From: Virgibacillus dokdonensis | GTDB taxonomy: Bacteria > Bacillota > Bacilli > Bacillales > Amphibacillaceae | Reading direction: 5' to 3' | Assembly (NCBI RefSeq): GCF_900166595.1 | Contig: NZ_LT745763.1 | Location: forward strand, 2,100,660-2,164,659 | Length of the DNA stretch: 64,000 nucleotides | Shown here: positions 45,855 to 55,542 of the stretch, in pieces | How the letters are laid out: each line of letters begins with the position of its first letter | How positions within the stretch are numbered: the first letter of the stretch is position 1 | Position numbers and translations under genes: made by a program | Notes under the pieces: generated by a model | Seen by the model: only the letters and a program-made list of their open reading frames with translations | Databases searched by the model: none | Told to the model about the DNA's origin: nothing

Positions 45855-48569
45855 TTAAATAACGCTTAGCTTGCTACGTAACACCATTTGCAAAATACCA
45901 CCGTGTCTATAATAATCAATTTCTACATCACTGTCAAAGCGAGCAATAGCTTCAAATTCTACTTGTTTACCAGATTCATCAACTGCTGTTACTTTAACCA
46001 AATCATGAGGTTTTACGCTTTCATCTACTGCCACATGATAGGTTTCCTTTCCAGTTAAGCCAAATTTATCAGCGTTTTCTCCTTGCTTAAATTGTAAAGG
46101 AAGAACTCCCATCATAACCAAGTTTGACCGATGGATGCGCTCAAAGCTTTCAGCAATAACTGTTTTGATTCCTAATAAATTTGTTCCTTTTGCAGCCCAA
46201 TCTCTAGAAGAGCCCATTCCATAGTCTTTACCTGCAATCACCATAAGACCAGTATCTTCTTCTTGATACTTCATGGCAGCATCATAGATTGGCACAACTT
46301 CTTCTGTTGGCCAGTATGTTGTAAATCCACCTTCTGTTCCTGGTGCAATTAAGTTACGGATTCGAATATTTGCAAAGGTACCACGCATCATCACTTCATG
46401 ATTTCCACGACGTGAACCATATGAGTTGAAATTACGAGGTGACACACCTTTATCCTGCAAATATTTTCCTGCCGGCATATCTTTTGCAATTGCTCCAGCT
46501 GGTGAAATATGATCTGTTGTAACAGAATCACCAAACTTCCCAACAACTCGCAAATTCTGTAAAGGCTCTACAGTACCTGGTTCTTTCGATAACCCTTCAA
46601 AAAATGGAGGATTTTGAATATACGTAGACTCACTATCCCACTCAAACAGTGGTTCATCTGTAGTATCAATTTGATTCCAACGCTCATTGGAACTAAATAC
46701 ATCTTCGTACTCTTTGCGGAAAATTTCTGGTTGGACAACTGCTTCTACTTGTTTTTTAATATCTTCCATAGAAGGCCAAATGTCACTCATGTATACTGGA
46801 TTTCCGTCTTTATCTGTTCCTAATGCATCTTTTTTCAAATCAATATCAACTGTACCTGCAAGTGCATAAGCAACAACCAATGGTGGTGAAGCTAAATAGT
46901 TAGCTTTTACCAACGGATGGATACGTCCTTCGAAGTTACGGTTTCCAGATAACACAGAAGCTACGGTCAAATCGTTTTCAATAATTGCTTGTTCGATTTC
47001 TTCACGTAGAGGCCCTGAGTTACCAATACAAGTAGTACAACCATACCCAACTAAGTTAAAACCTAGTTTATCCAAGTATGGAGTTAGACCTGCATCTTCC
47101 AAATACCGTGTAACTACTTTTGATCCAGGTGCAAGCGAAGTTTTTACATACTCCGGAACTTCTAAACCTTTTTCCACAGCATTTTTCGCAAGCAACCCTG
47201 CCCCTAACATTACATAAGGATTTGACGTATTCGTGCAAGATGTAATTGCTGCAATTGCAAGCGCACCTGTTTTCATTACAGAAGATTTTCCATTAGGGTG
47301 TTCGACAACAGCTTTTTTATCAAATTCAGATTTATCTAATCCAAAACCTTGATTTCCAGCTGGTGCTGTTATTGCTTTATTAAACTCTTTTTTCATATTA
47401 GATAAAGAAATGAGATCTTGCGGACGTTTCGGCCCGGATAGATTTGGTTCTAATTTGGATAAATTAATTTCTACAATTTCTGTATAATTTGGATCTTCTT
47501 GATCTGGTGAATACCAGAGGTTATTTAATTTACAGTATTTTTCTACAAGATCAATCTGTTCTTGAGTCCTACCTGTTAATTTTAAATAGTTTAATGATTC
47601 TTCATCAACTGGGAAGAACCCGCAAGTAGCACCATATTCTGGCGCCATGTTTGAGATCGTTGCTCGGTCAGCTAATGGCATATCTTTTAGACCTGGACCA
47701 AAATATTCTACAAATTTACCTACCACATTTTTTTCACGTAACACTTGTGTAACTTTTAATGCTAAATCAGTCGCTGTAGTGCCATTTGGAAAACTACCTG
47801 TAAATTTCACACCAATTACATCAGGTGCAGGAAAGTACGAAGGTTGCCCAAGCATACCTGCTTCTGCTTCAATACCTCCCACGCCCCATCCTAATACTCC
47901 TAGACCATTTATCATCGTAGTATGTGAATCAGTACCTACTAATGTATCAGGAAACGCCTCATATTCGCCATTTTCATTTTCTATACCATGAACGACATTA
48001 GCTATATATTCCAAGTTCACTTGGTGAACAATCCCGGTTGCAGGTGGAACTGCACGGTAATTATTAAATGCTTTTTGTGCCCAGTTTAAAAATTCATAAC
48101 GCTCTGCATTTCGTTCAAATTCCAATTCCATATTAGCTTTTAGTGCATTTGCAGTACCATATTGATCTACTTGTACAGAGTGATCAATAACTAAGTCTAC
48201 AGGTACTTCAGGATTGATTTCTCCAGGCTCTCCTCCCATATCTACCATAGCCTTTCTTAGTGAAGCAAGATCGACTACGGCTGGGACACCAGTGAAGTCT
48301 TGCAAAATAACACGGGATGGTTTGAAAGGCACATCTACTCCTACGCCCTCTTTTGTCCCCCATTTTGCTAATCTTTCTACATGTTCGTCTTTAATTTGAT
48401 GCCCATCATGTTGACGAATTAAAGATTCTAACAGCACACGTATTGAAAAAGGTAATCGTGCTACTTTTCCAAAACCAGCTTCTTCTAAAGCTTTTAGTTC
48501 ATAATAATTGTACGTTTTGTCATTGAGTTTAAATTGCTTTTTTGCATTTAATGTATTGCTCTTCCCCAT
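45855..48569 (-). CDS. citB: Aconitate hydratase A (aconitase)
   Basis: 904 residues. Converts citrate to isocitrate; also an RNA-binding regulator in B. subtilis when iron is low. The iron-sulfur ligands are in [17 protein letters not shown] and [41 protein letters not shown] and [17 protein letters not shown] are other family blocks. ATG 48569 with GAAGGAAGGGG upstream. Monocistronic. The spore genes sspO/sspP that flank citB in B. subtilis are absent. Confidence 0.97.
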   Translation of the reverse strand: MGKSNTLNAKKQFKLNDKTYNYYELKALEEAGFGKVARLPFSIRVLLESLIRQHDGHQIKDEHVERLAKWGTKEGVGVDVPFKPSRVILQDFTGVPAVVDLASLRKAMVDMGGEPGEINPEVPVDLVIDHSVQVDQYGTANALKANMELEFERNAERYEFLNWAQKAFNNYRAVPPATGIVHQVNLEYIANVVHGIENENGEYEAFPDTLVGTDSHTTMINGLGVLGWGVGGIEAEAGMLGQPSYFPAPDVIGVKFTGSFPNGTTATDLALKVTQVLREKNVVGKFVEYFGPGLKDMPLADRATISNMAPEYGATCGFFPVDEESLNYLKLTGRTQEQIDLVEKYCKLNNLWYSPDQEDPNYTEIVEINLSKLEPNLSGPKRPQDLISLSNMKKEFNKAITAPAGNQGFGLDKSEFDKKAVVEHPNGKSSVMKTGALAIAAITSCTNTSNPYVMLGAGLLAKNAVEKGLEVPEYVKTSLAPGSKVVTRYLEDAGLTPYLDKLGFNLVGYGCTTCIGNSGPLREEIEQAIIENDLTVASVLSGNRNFEGRIHPLVKANYLASPPLVVAYALAGTVDIDLKKDALGTDKDGNPVYMSDIWPSMEDIKKQVEAVVQPEIFRKEYEDVFSSNERWNQIDTTDEPLFEWDSESTYIQNPPFFEGLSKEPGTVEPLQNLRVVGKFGDSVTTDHISPAGAIAKDMPAGKYLQDKGVSPRNFNSYGSRRGNHEVMMRGTFANIRIRNLIAPGTEGGFTTYWPTEEVVPIYDAAMKYQEEDTGLMVIAGKDYGMGSSRDWAAKGTNLLGIKTVIAESFERIHRSNLVMMGVLPLQFKQGENADKFGLTGKETYHVAVDESVKPHDLVKVTAVDESGKQVEFEAIARFDSDVEIDYYRHGGILQMVLRSKLSVI

Positions 48570-48730
48570 GTGTGTACCCCTTCCTTCTTCATGCTCGCCG
48601 TATCAAAATACAGCGTTTGTTATTACATCTACAATATAAAACCTTTCACTGTCTCTATCTTATAAGAAAAACCAACTTAAAACAAACCATTCAACCCTCT
48701 TAAGCTTATAGTAAAAAATTATGCATATCG

Positions 48731-48745
48731 ATAAGAAAAACTTAT
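48731..48745 (-). promoter_or_regulatory. CcpC-type operator upstream of aconitase
   Basis: ATAAGAAAAACTTAT fits the dyad ATAA-N7-TTAT bound by the citrate-responsive repressor CcpC. A half site ATAAG occurs at 48662-48666, closer to the gene, as in B. subtilis citB. About 165 bases upstream of the start codon. Confidence 0.5.
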
Positions 48746-48824
48746 ATAAAATAATATTATTCCAATCACTTGTTTATACGATCACTTCTATGCTTTCAAT
48801 TTTTATACTCTGACTTATTTAAAA

Positions 48825-49943
48825 TCATGCTGGTATTGGGAAAATAATCCTGAATGTGCTACCAATCTGTTCATTTGCTTTTACCTCTAAAAACGCTTGA
48901 TGTCTTTCTAAAATTTGTTTTGTAATCATAAGTCCCAGTCCTGTACCACTTTGTTTTGTAGTGAAAAAAGGCTCACCTAATTTATGTATTATTTCTTGCG
49001 GTATTCCAGGTCCTTCATCAATAATGCACACATCTACATGAGAGTCGGAAGAACTAGTTACGATTCGAATACTTCCTCCCTGTTCCATAGCCTCAATAGC
49101 ATTTTTAATTAAGTTAATTAATACTTGTTTAATCTGTGAACGATCACAGTAAATTTTATCTTTTTCTGAGCCACCGTATTCAATAAAGATTCCTTTCATT
49201 TTTGCTTGAGGCCCAAGCAATACAATTACATCACGAATCATTGAATCAATTGATTCTAATTTCTTCGTTTCAGTTAATGGCTTAGAAATAAATAACAACT
49301 CTGAGGTGATCGTTTCCATTTTCTCTATTTCTTCTATCATAATATTGTAATATTCTTCTTTCCGTACACCCGCTTGCAGTAACTGCAAGAAACCTTTTAA
49401 AGATGTTAGAGGGTTACGAATCTCGTGAGCAACACCTGCAGCTAATTGACCAGCTACAGACATTTTCTCTGATTGAATCATTATTTCTTCTACTTCTTTC
49501 TTATCTCGCTTATCTGCTATAATGGAAAGATAGTAAGTTCTGCCTGTATCTTTTTCTTTCATTTTAGTCAGTGTACAAGATGACCAAATGGCTTCTCCAG
49601 CACTATTTAAAACATTCAGTTGATAAAAACGCTTTAGCGCTGGAGAACGGTCACAATTTTCTTTAATATAGTCAATATCTTCTGTAGATACAAATGTATA
49701 CCATGGTTTTCCGATTAATTGGGATGGATGATAGCCAAGAATACGCTCGACAGATTTGGAAGTATAGACAAACAAACCGTCCTCATTCAAAACGGAAATA
49801 ATATCATGGCAATTTTCTTCTATCCAAGTGAGCATAGATGTCGATAGAGACGACAATTGAGGATTATCCCTTTGCATCTGTTCCAGTTCAGCTAAATGAA
49901 TAGTTTCATCGGTATTTCCTATCTCTTTTTCGTACCTCATCAT
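48825..49943 (-). CDS. PAS-domain sensor histidine kinase (sporulation-kinase type)
   Basis: 372 residues. A PAS domain (about 40-150: ISVLNEDGLFVYTSKSVERILGYHPSQLIGKPWYTFV), then the HisKA helix with phosphoacceptor His in GVAHEIRNPLTSLKGFLQLL, and an ATPase with N-box (LINLIKNAIEAM), G1 (DEGPGIP) and G2 (GTGLGL). No membrane segment is seen, so it is cytoplasmic, like the KinA/KinE-type kinases that feed the Spo0 phosphorelay. There is no response regulator next to it, which supports an orphan sporulation kinase. ATG 49943 follows GAAGGGGG. Role is inferred. Confidence 0.85.
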   Translation of the reverse strand: MMRYEKEIGNTDETIHLAELEQMQRDNPQLSSLSTSMLTWIEENCHDIISVLNEDGLFVYTSKSVERILGYHPSQLIGKPWYTFVSTEDIDYIKENCDRSPALKRFYQLNVLNSAGEAIWSSCTLTKMKEKDTGRTYYLSIIADKRDKKEVEEIMIQSEKMSVAGQLAAGVAHEIRNPLTSLKGFLQLLQAGVRKEEYYNIMIEEIEKMETITSELLFISKPLTETKKLESIDSMIRDVIVLLGPQAKMKGIFIEYGGSEKDKIYCDRSQIKQVLINLIKNAIEAMEQGGSIRIVTSSSDSHVDVCIIDEGPGIPQEIIHKLGEPFFTTKQSGTGLGLMITKQILERHQAFLEVKANEQIGSTFRIIFPIPA

Positions 49944-50181
49944 ATTTCCCCCTTCTTTTGCAAATATCAACAATTCCTTTCTGTTACATAATTATATGAC
50001 TTCAATTTTAATAGTATGACGCTTGTTTCCATATATTTTTCAGCTTATAATGAAATTGACCGTGTATTTAAACATCCAATTATTAGTAATATTACTATAA
50101 GTGAATGAAAAAATAAATTAAATAGTTAAATATTTTGTCAAATTCTTGCGAAATTTTGGAAAAAAGAAGGGGAGGAGGAGT

Positions 50182-50658
50182 ATGATGTCGGTTTTTGTTG
50201 ATTACTTAATTATTTTTTGGGGTTTTTTTATGATTGCAATTATGGCTATTGGCGGTTACTTCATGTTTCGTAAATTTCTTAAACGATTGCCAAAGGAAGA
50301 TGGAAAATCGACAATGGACTGGGAAACTTATTTTGTAAATAAAACAAAACATATGTGGGATGATGAAGAAAAGCAACTTTTAGAAGAGTTGGTTTCTCCT
50401 GTTCCTGAACTATTCCGTGATGTTGCAAGACATAAGATTATCGGGAAAGTTGGAGAAGTTGCCTTAGCAAAAAGCAGACAAAAAATTACACAAGATGTAT
50501 TAATTGAAGGGTATATAATTGCTACCCCCAAACGTGATCATAAATTTTTACGAAAAAAATTAGCTGAAAAACAAATTGATACTGCACCTTATGAACATTT
50601 CTTTCAACAATCCAATAATGATTACAATTCGGATTGGAAGAAAAAACATCAATTATAA
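50182..50658 (+). CDS. yneK: DUF2621 family protein (YneK)
   Basis: 158 residues. A single N-terminal membrane span (YLIIFWGFFMIAIMAIGGYFMF), then a cytoplasmic domain with DWETYFVNKTKHMWDDEEKQLLEELVSPVPELFRDVARHKIIGKV. The family is found in spore-formers; function unknown. GGGGAGGAGG stands before ATG 50182 (and ATG 50185). Frame begins at TTG 50146 but that is less likely. Runs in the opposite direction to the kinase. Confidence 0.85.
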   Translation: MMSVFVDYLIIFWGFFMIAIMAIGGYFMFRKFLKRLPKEDGKSTMDWETYFVNKTKHMWDDEEKQLLEELVSPVPELFRDVARHKIIGKVGEVALAKSRQKITQDVLIEGYIIATPKRDHKFLRKKLAEKQIDTAPYEHFFQQSNNDYNSDWKKKHQL

Positions 50659-50728
50659 CCATATAAATTTATCTTAATGGTTTTGAAATAAATCTATCAT
50701 AATACTATCCATAAATCTCTTATAATGG

Positions 50729-50772
50729 AAAAAACCGACTTATCCTTCAATAAAGAGGAAGATCGGTTTTTT
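50729..50772 (+). terminator. Terminator after yneK
   Basis: Stem AAAAAACCGA (50729-50738) with complement (50763-50772), extended by a CTT..AAG inner helix, T-run. Confidence 0.7.
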
Positions 50773-50917
50773 ACACTGGAAAATATAGAATTTCAGGGTT
50801 TATAGTATAAGAAAAACTAGAGCTATCGTCATAAGGCTTTGGCAATAGCCAAGTCTTTCTAAAATTTATTTGAAATTAAATTAGTTAAGTGAAAATAACG
50901 GCTATAGTGATCTGTGA

Positions 50918-51406
50918 TTAAAAATTATTTAATTTAGTTTTTAATTCCTTAGCCAACTGTAAATATTTATAAAGCATCGCTATGCGCCAAGTAAAAATCA
51001 TCCCAAAAGCTAATAGGAAAAACATACCACTAGTTTCACCAAGAGATATATGACTTCCTATAGCAAGCTTAACAACAATACGGAATAACAATAGACTAAA
51101 TAGTATAAAAGCAAATGCTTTAGACGGAATTAAATAAATCGCTTGATTCCGAATTTGAAACTTGGATGTCTTAATTAAAAAGAAGGAGCATAATACACCT
51201 ACACTAAAAGCTTCTAAAACTTGATACCAACTAATTTGAAACATAGGAAACAAAAACATTAGCGCTCCAGTACTCATAAAAAGTGGTGGTAGAATGATTT
51301 TCTTAACAGAAGCCGGCCTTTTTGCTGCTTTTAATCGAAGAAAAATCATAGAAGTTGCCATTATAGCTGCCCCAACTGTACTTGCAATAAACCAAAACAT
51401 GTGCAA
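50918..51406 (-). CDS. ccdC: CcdC-like membrane protein
   Basis: 162 residues with about five membrane segments. Family features include MIFLRLKAAKRPASVKKIILPPLFMSTGA and the cytoplasmic IYLIPSKAFAFILF. In B. subtilis CcdC (YneJ) lies next to CcdA and YneI; CcdC is not needed for cytochrome c, so its role is unclear. TTG 51406 has GGGAG 8 bases before it; ATG 51424 and ATG 51400 are alternatives. Confidence 0.85.
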   Translation of the reverse strand: MHMFWFIASTVGAAIMATSMIFLRLKAAKRPASVKKIILPPLFMSTGALMFLFPMFQISWYQVLEAFSVGVLCSFFLIKTSKFQIRNQAIYLIPSKAFAFILFSLLLFRIVVKLAIGSHISLGETSGMFFLLAFGMIFTWRIAMLYKYLQLAKELKTKLNNF

Positions 51407-51537
51407 TTCACTTTCTCCCATCATAACCTAAATAATTTACTTGTTTACGTGTGACATGGAGAGGAAAAGTAATAGACGAATAAACAAAGCGTCATTTGGA
51501 AATTATTTAATAATTAAGAAACAAGTGTCACGTGGTG

Positions 51538-51909
51538 TTAATACGTTTTTAAATGTATTACACGCTCAATGGTATCGTGGACTCGATTATCGTCAAATGG
51601 CTTAACAATGAAATCCTTTGCCCCAAGCTCTATCGCTTCAAAAACTACCTTTTGTTGCCCCATTGCCGAACACATAATTACGGAAGCTTTAGGATCTAAT
51701 TCAATAATCTTTTTCATAGCTTCAATACCGTTCATTACAGGCATTGTTATATCCATAATTACAATATCTGGCTCCAATTCTTGATATAGTCGCACAGCTT
51801 CTTTGCCGTTTTCTGCTTCTCCAACAATTTCATGATTTTTCTTTTTTAGAATCGAAGCGAGTGCAGCCCGCAAAAAATTAGCGTCATCGACTACAAGTAT
51901 TTTTGCCAT
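51538..51909 (-). CDS. yneI: CheY-like response regulator (YneI, CcdB)
   Basis: 123 residues, a receiver domain alone. Phosphoacceptor Asp in PDIVIMDITMPVMNG, acidic pair in LVVDDANF, Thr/Ser in VIMCSAMG and Lys in FIVKPFDD. It has no output domain, so it likely works by protein contact. ATG 51909 has AGGGGG 9 bases upstream. The B. subtilis gene lies in the ccdA-yneI-ccdC cluster. Here a MrpB-like gene is inserted before it. Confidence 0.92.
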   Translation of the reverse strand: MAKILVVDDANFLRAALASILKKKNHEIVGEAENGKEAVRLYQELEPDIVIMDITMPVMNGIEAMKKIIELDPKASVIMCSAMGQQKVVFEAIELGAKDFIVKPFDDNRVHDTIERVIHLKTY

Positions 51910-51926
51910 GCCACATTTCCCCCTCA

Positions 51927-52355
51927 CTACTCCGTATCATTAGCAATTGATAAAATAATTGTCATCATTACACCTACAACTGTTAAGTATACACCCAAAT
52001 CAAATATCATGGCTGTAGCTAACTCAATTTCACCAAATATAGGAAAGTGAAAATAACCATAGGTTTGGGATAAAAAAGGCTGTTGAAAAAGAAAAGAACC
52101 AATACCTGTGCCAACAGCGATTGCTAAGCCAGCAGGAATTAATTTCACATAATTAATTGGTAACACCTTTCTTACTTCTTTAAACCCGTAGGACATATTC
52201 ATTAAAAGAATAGCACCAGCAGTCATAAGGCCTCCAACAAATCCACCACCAGGAGAATTGTGTCCAGCCAATAACAAATACACTGCAAAACCCAGTAGAA
52301 TAAAGGCAATTAAAGATGCAGTGGTTCGTAAAATAAGATCATTCGTTTTGTACAT
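51927..52355 (-). CDS. MrpB/MnhB-like Na+/H+ antiporter subunit (isolated)
   Basis: 142 residues with about four membrane segments. The MnhB domain signature is LLAGHNSPGGGFVGGLMTAGAILLM; the second half (IFDLGVYLTVVGVMMTIILSI) completes it. In Mrp antiporters this subunit is one of six or seven; here no mrpA, C, D, E, F or G is nearby. The gene lies between ccdA and yneI, an insertion compared with B. subtilis. Its stop is 18 bases before the yneI start. ATG 52355 with AAAGGGGCAA. Confidence 0.85.
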   Translation of the reverse strand: MYKTNDLILRTTASLIAFILLGFAVYLLLAGHNSPGGGFVGGLMTAGAILLMNMSYGFKEVRKVLPINYVKLIPAGLAIAVGTGIGSFLFQQPFLSQTYGYFHFPIFGEIELATAMIFDLGVYLTVVGVMMTIILSIANDTE

Positions 52356-52419
52356 TTGTATTGCCCCTTTATATAGCAGTTATAGTTTTTATTGTAATAT
52401 ATCACAAGTTAAAAATCCA

Positions 52420-53124
52420 TTAGAAGCCATAAAAACCAAATAATCCTGCTAGATATGAAGTTAGCGCGGTCATCCAATCAAAAAACAAAGCGATCCCCAT
52501 AAAAATCATGACATAGCCACCAATTTTAACAAGTTTTAAGCTGTGCTTTTTTATCCATTTTAATTTACCAATAAAAAATGATAGTACGAAGAAAGGTACT
52601 GAAAAACCAAGTATGTATCCAATCATCATCATCATGCCGGTATTAGGCTCTGTGGCAGCTAATGATAATACGATCCCTAAAATCGGGCCAGTACATGGCG
52701 TCCATCCTAAGGAAAATGCTAGACCGATAATAAATGTGCCAATAAATCCTGCAGGGCGATTTTTAAAATTTATTTTTCGATCTTTCATTAAAAAATCAAA
52801 ATTTAGTATACCAACGATAACTAAACCAAAAAACACGATCACTATAGCACCAATTTGCCGAATTATATCTTGGTACAAAAGCAAAAATTCCGATATACCT
52901 GAACTTACAAATCCCATCATAATAAATACGGCAGAAAATCCTAACAAGAAGAACACCGTATGAAATATGCTTTTTGCATTCATCATTTTATTGTCCTCAG
53001 CTAACTCATTTACGCTCATACCTGTAATATAGGATAAAAATGCTGGATATAAAGGTAATACACACGGGGATATAAAGGAGAGAAAACCTGCTCCAAAAGC
53101 TATGAATATATTTATTTCCGACAA
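52420..53124 (-). CDS. ccdA: Cytochrome c biogenesis protein CcdA
   Basis: 234 residues, six membrane segments. It carries electrons from thioredoxin across the membrane to reduce apocytochrome c and spore maturation proteins. The two reactive cysteines are in FISPCVLPLYPAFLSYITG and SLGWTPCTGPILG. TTG 53124 follows GAGGAGGT by 6 bases; the frame is open further upstream (53190) without a site. Operon with the MrpB-like gene and perhaps yneI. Confidence 0.93.
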   Translation of the reverse strand: MSEINIFIAFGAGFLSFISPCVLPLYPAFLSYITGMSVNELAEDNKMMNAKSIFHTVFFLLGFSAVFIMMGFVSSGISEFLLLYQDIIRQIGAIVIVFFGLVIVGILNFDFLMKDRKINFKNRPAGFIGTFIIGLAFSLGWTPCTGPILGIVLSLAATEPNTGMMMMIGYILGFSVPFFVLSFFIGKLKWIKKHSLKLVKIGGYVMIFMGIALFFDWMTALTSYLAGLFGFYGF

Positions 53125-53559
53125 AGGTATACCTCCTCTATTACTAATCAATGTGTCTATTGTATCAAACTGGCAATTGATGTCTAGCAAACATTTTTGA
53201 CAATTAAGTGAAAACGTTTAAAAACCATAATTATTCATGAAATTTTAACCAATCTTCTATGAGCTTATAGATTACTCAATCACCTGTATTACTTAATTAT
53301 TAAATTATATAGACTCATCAGAAAGAATTTAGCAGAAGAGAGGATGCTAATGATATCAATGCATAATGAACATATTGTGCTTTAAATGGCACCGTTTTGT
53401 ATCGCTTAAAAACCTTTTATCATCCTTCTAATAAAAACTTCAATGAAACTAATCATTTGTTTAAACGTATTTTATATAGGGTAATTTCTCATAAATAAAC
53501 TTGAACACTAAGAACGCAATTTATTAATATAATATAATGCAAAGAGTCAGAGAGGAGTT
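53125..53559. other. Region upstream of ccdA
   Basis: About 430 bases. It has a probable minus-strand promoter (TAGACA and TACAAT, spacer 16) near 53156-53185 and the cre-like site at 53209-53222. No gene seen in the remaining bases. Confidence 0.4.
53209..53222. promoter_or_regulatory. cre-like (CcpA) site upstream of ccdA
   Basis: TGAAAACGTTTAAA matches the cre consensus at all but one fixed base. It lies about 85 bases upstream of the ccdA start. Catabolite control of ccdA is not known to me, so treat as possible. Confidence 0.35.
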
Positions 53560-53769
53560 ATGAAAAATTTATTTTATTTGTTGATTTTTGCTATAGTTGT
53601 TCAATTTATATTCTCCATCACTTAGAAATTACGAGGAGATATATTAGAAAACTTAAAGTACTTAAAAAAGAAACAATGGTTCCTAGATTATCTTAACCAA
53701 GAAAACTATTATGTTCACAACAAAAGAGTCCGTAAAACAATTGCTAATTTTAAAACAAAGAAACTTTAA
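53560..53769 (+). pseudogene. Small membrane-protein gene with in-frame TAG
   Basis: ATG 53560 with AGAGGAG before it begins a membrane segment (MKNLFYLLIFAIVVQFIFS). After 21 codons a TAG (53623-53625) interrupts. The same frame then runs on for 47 codons (KLRGDILENLKYLKKK, then QWFLDYLNQENYYV) to TAA at 53769. This is coding-like: charged and helical. The simplest reading is a nonsense mutation in a 69-residue gene; two separate tiny genes are less likely. Family unknown. Confidence 0.4.
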
Positions 53770-54059
53770 AGGAAATCCTATTTAATTAAGTGTCAAAATA
53801 AACTTCACAAAGTTTAGCTCGGTGAGTCCCGCAACTCAATACGAACTTAAAGAAGCTCTGTAAAATGGACTGGTATGATGTTCACGTCGTCTTCCCTTGT
53901 TAAAAGCTCGTTTTTCATAAAATATCACTTTTTCTTAGGTAGCAGAGGAAAATATACTCGCTTTTCGAACGCCCGATCCTCCTCTTAAAGCTCGCTGTGC
54001 GATCTCGGTCGCTCGTTTTTCCACAGGAGTCTAGCAATATTTCCCCTGCAATGAGTATC

Positions 54060-54340
54060 TCAAAATAGAACCTTTTTCACCTCTTGCTGCCATAAAATTT
54101 CATGCTTCAAACGTTCAAAGTTTCTTGTGCCAAGTGAATCTCGCTTTAAAATCTTTACTGTATTGTTGATGCCTTTGGTATAACGGAGCCATGAAAGATT
54201 GTAAGATCTCTTGTTCCCAACGTAAAAACGTTTTTCTTACGTGGTGAAATGCCTATTCATCCATATTGGAAACACGCATCCATTCCAACATTCCTCCAAT
54301 TTCTTCTCATCACTTGTTTTTATCCATTTATCTATTTTCC
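54060..54340 (-). pseudogene. Relic of ISL3-family transposase C-terminus
   Basis: Out-of-frame pieces give the ISL3 (IS204/IS1001-type) end. KIDKWIKTSDEKKLEE (about 54335-54285) is followed by FHHVRKTFLRWEQEILQSF and SWLRYTKGINNTVKILKRDSL, then GTRNFERLKHEILW. The last part matches the strongly conserved C-terminal region of that family. At least two frameshifts and a stop (in MDE*AFHH) break it. Bases 53770-54059 and 54341-54634 hold no other gene that I can recognise. Confidence 0.7.
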
Positions 54341-54634
54341 CAACCTAAAGTAATTCTGCTACTTTTACTTTAGGATAACAAAGAGAGGGAGAATAAGTGT
54401 ATTTTTTGCACACTGTAGGAACTCCATTGCGTTTCAATAGAGGACACTACTACATTTAGTAAAGAGTCATATTAAAAAACCACCTTTTCTGCTTAATTTT
54501 TCACAGAAATAAGTGGTTTTAAGGAATTTTAACCCAAAATAATACTAAAAGTGCTAATAAAATTAATCAAACACACTTTTTGATAATGAATAACAACGTC
54601 TAAAACCGCTAGAACCCTTGGTATATCAACGTTT

Positions 54635-54856
54635 TTATTTCCCGGACTGATTGTTCATTGCACGCATCATTTGATTAATTTTCTTTTGGGAAGGTTTTTG
54701 ACCCATTTGCATCATTAATGTTCGTAACATTTGCTCATTAATCGGTGGATTCTTTTTCATGTAATTCATCATATATTTTCTTGCAAGAAAGAATCCAAGA
54801 GCAACACCAATAATTAACGCTGCTACAGCGATTAATACGACCCATATTGTGTCCAT
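54635..54856 (-). CDS. yneF: YneF family small membrane protein (UPF0154)
   Basis: 73 residues: N-terminal span ([21 protein letters not shown]) then [28 protein letters not shown]. Family members are conserved in Firmicutes; function not known. GAAGGAGG before ATG 54856. Neighbours sirA and tkt as in B. subtilis. Confidence 0.93.
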   Translation of the reverse strand: MDTIWVVLIAVAALIIGVALGFFLARKYMMNYMKKNPPINEQMLRTLMMQMGQKPSQKKINQMMRAMNNQSGK

Positions 54857-54908
54857 GTAAAGCTTTCCTCCTTCGTGTTGTCTCTTAAAACAGTATAGTA
54901 AATTAATA

Positions 54909-55361
54909 CTAGGAATACATTGCCTCATTATGTTCTGGTTGACTGTATTCCAAAATTGGTGTTATCCAACCAAAGTTTTGTACATTATCGCCAACGACAA
55001 AAAGCATTGGTTGATAACTACGTAATATTGGAAATAGCATTTCCTCAGCAATTTCTAACGTTTCACAATGAAATTTTAATTGTTTTTCACCAATATGTAA
55101 AGAAATGCATGCCTTCTTATTATATATACTAACCTTATGCTTGTCTATATTTACAAATAAATTAGCAGAATTAAAACGTTGAATTGTTAGCAAAATTCCT
55201 TTATAACAAATAGGGTACGTAATGTAATCAAATTGTCTGCGCAAAACAGAACGATTAGGTTGAGATTTCATTTCCATAAAAAACCGATATAATAAGCTAC
55301 TTTTATGGAAATAATTCTTAGCTACTTCCTCAGTTAAGTGGTATATAGAATACATGTGCAT
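54909..55361 (-). CDS. sirA: SirA-like sporulation inhibitor of replication (YneE)
   Basis: 150 residues. Shares the SirA features: [26 protein letters not shown] at the start, FDYITYPI, and ending GWITPILEY. In B. subtilis SirA binds domain I of DnaA during sporulation and blocks re-initiation. It lies between yneF and tkt, the sirA position. Sequence identity with B. subtilis is weak by eye, so call rests partly on position. ATG 55361 or 55355. Confidence 0.7.
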   Translation of the reverse strand: MHMYSIYHLTEEVAKNYFHKSSLLYRFFMEMKSQPNRSVLRRQFDYITYPICYKGILLTIQRFNSANLFVNIDKHKVSIYNKKACISLHIGEKQLKFHCETLEIAEEMLFPILRSYQPMLFVVGDNVQNFGWITPILEYSQPEHNEAMYS

Positions 55362-55542
55362 AGGTATAATCTCTCCGATCTTCCTACTATCATGCAGGAT
55401 TTTATTAGATACACCTATTATACGTGTTTCAAATTAAAAATACTGTCAGGTTTTAAAGAAAATTACCACTTCTTTTGTCTGTCTTTGGCGATCACTATAA
55501 TATATTCGATTTAGATAAATAAAATTATTTACTAGAGTAAAA

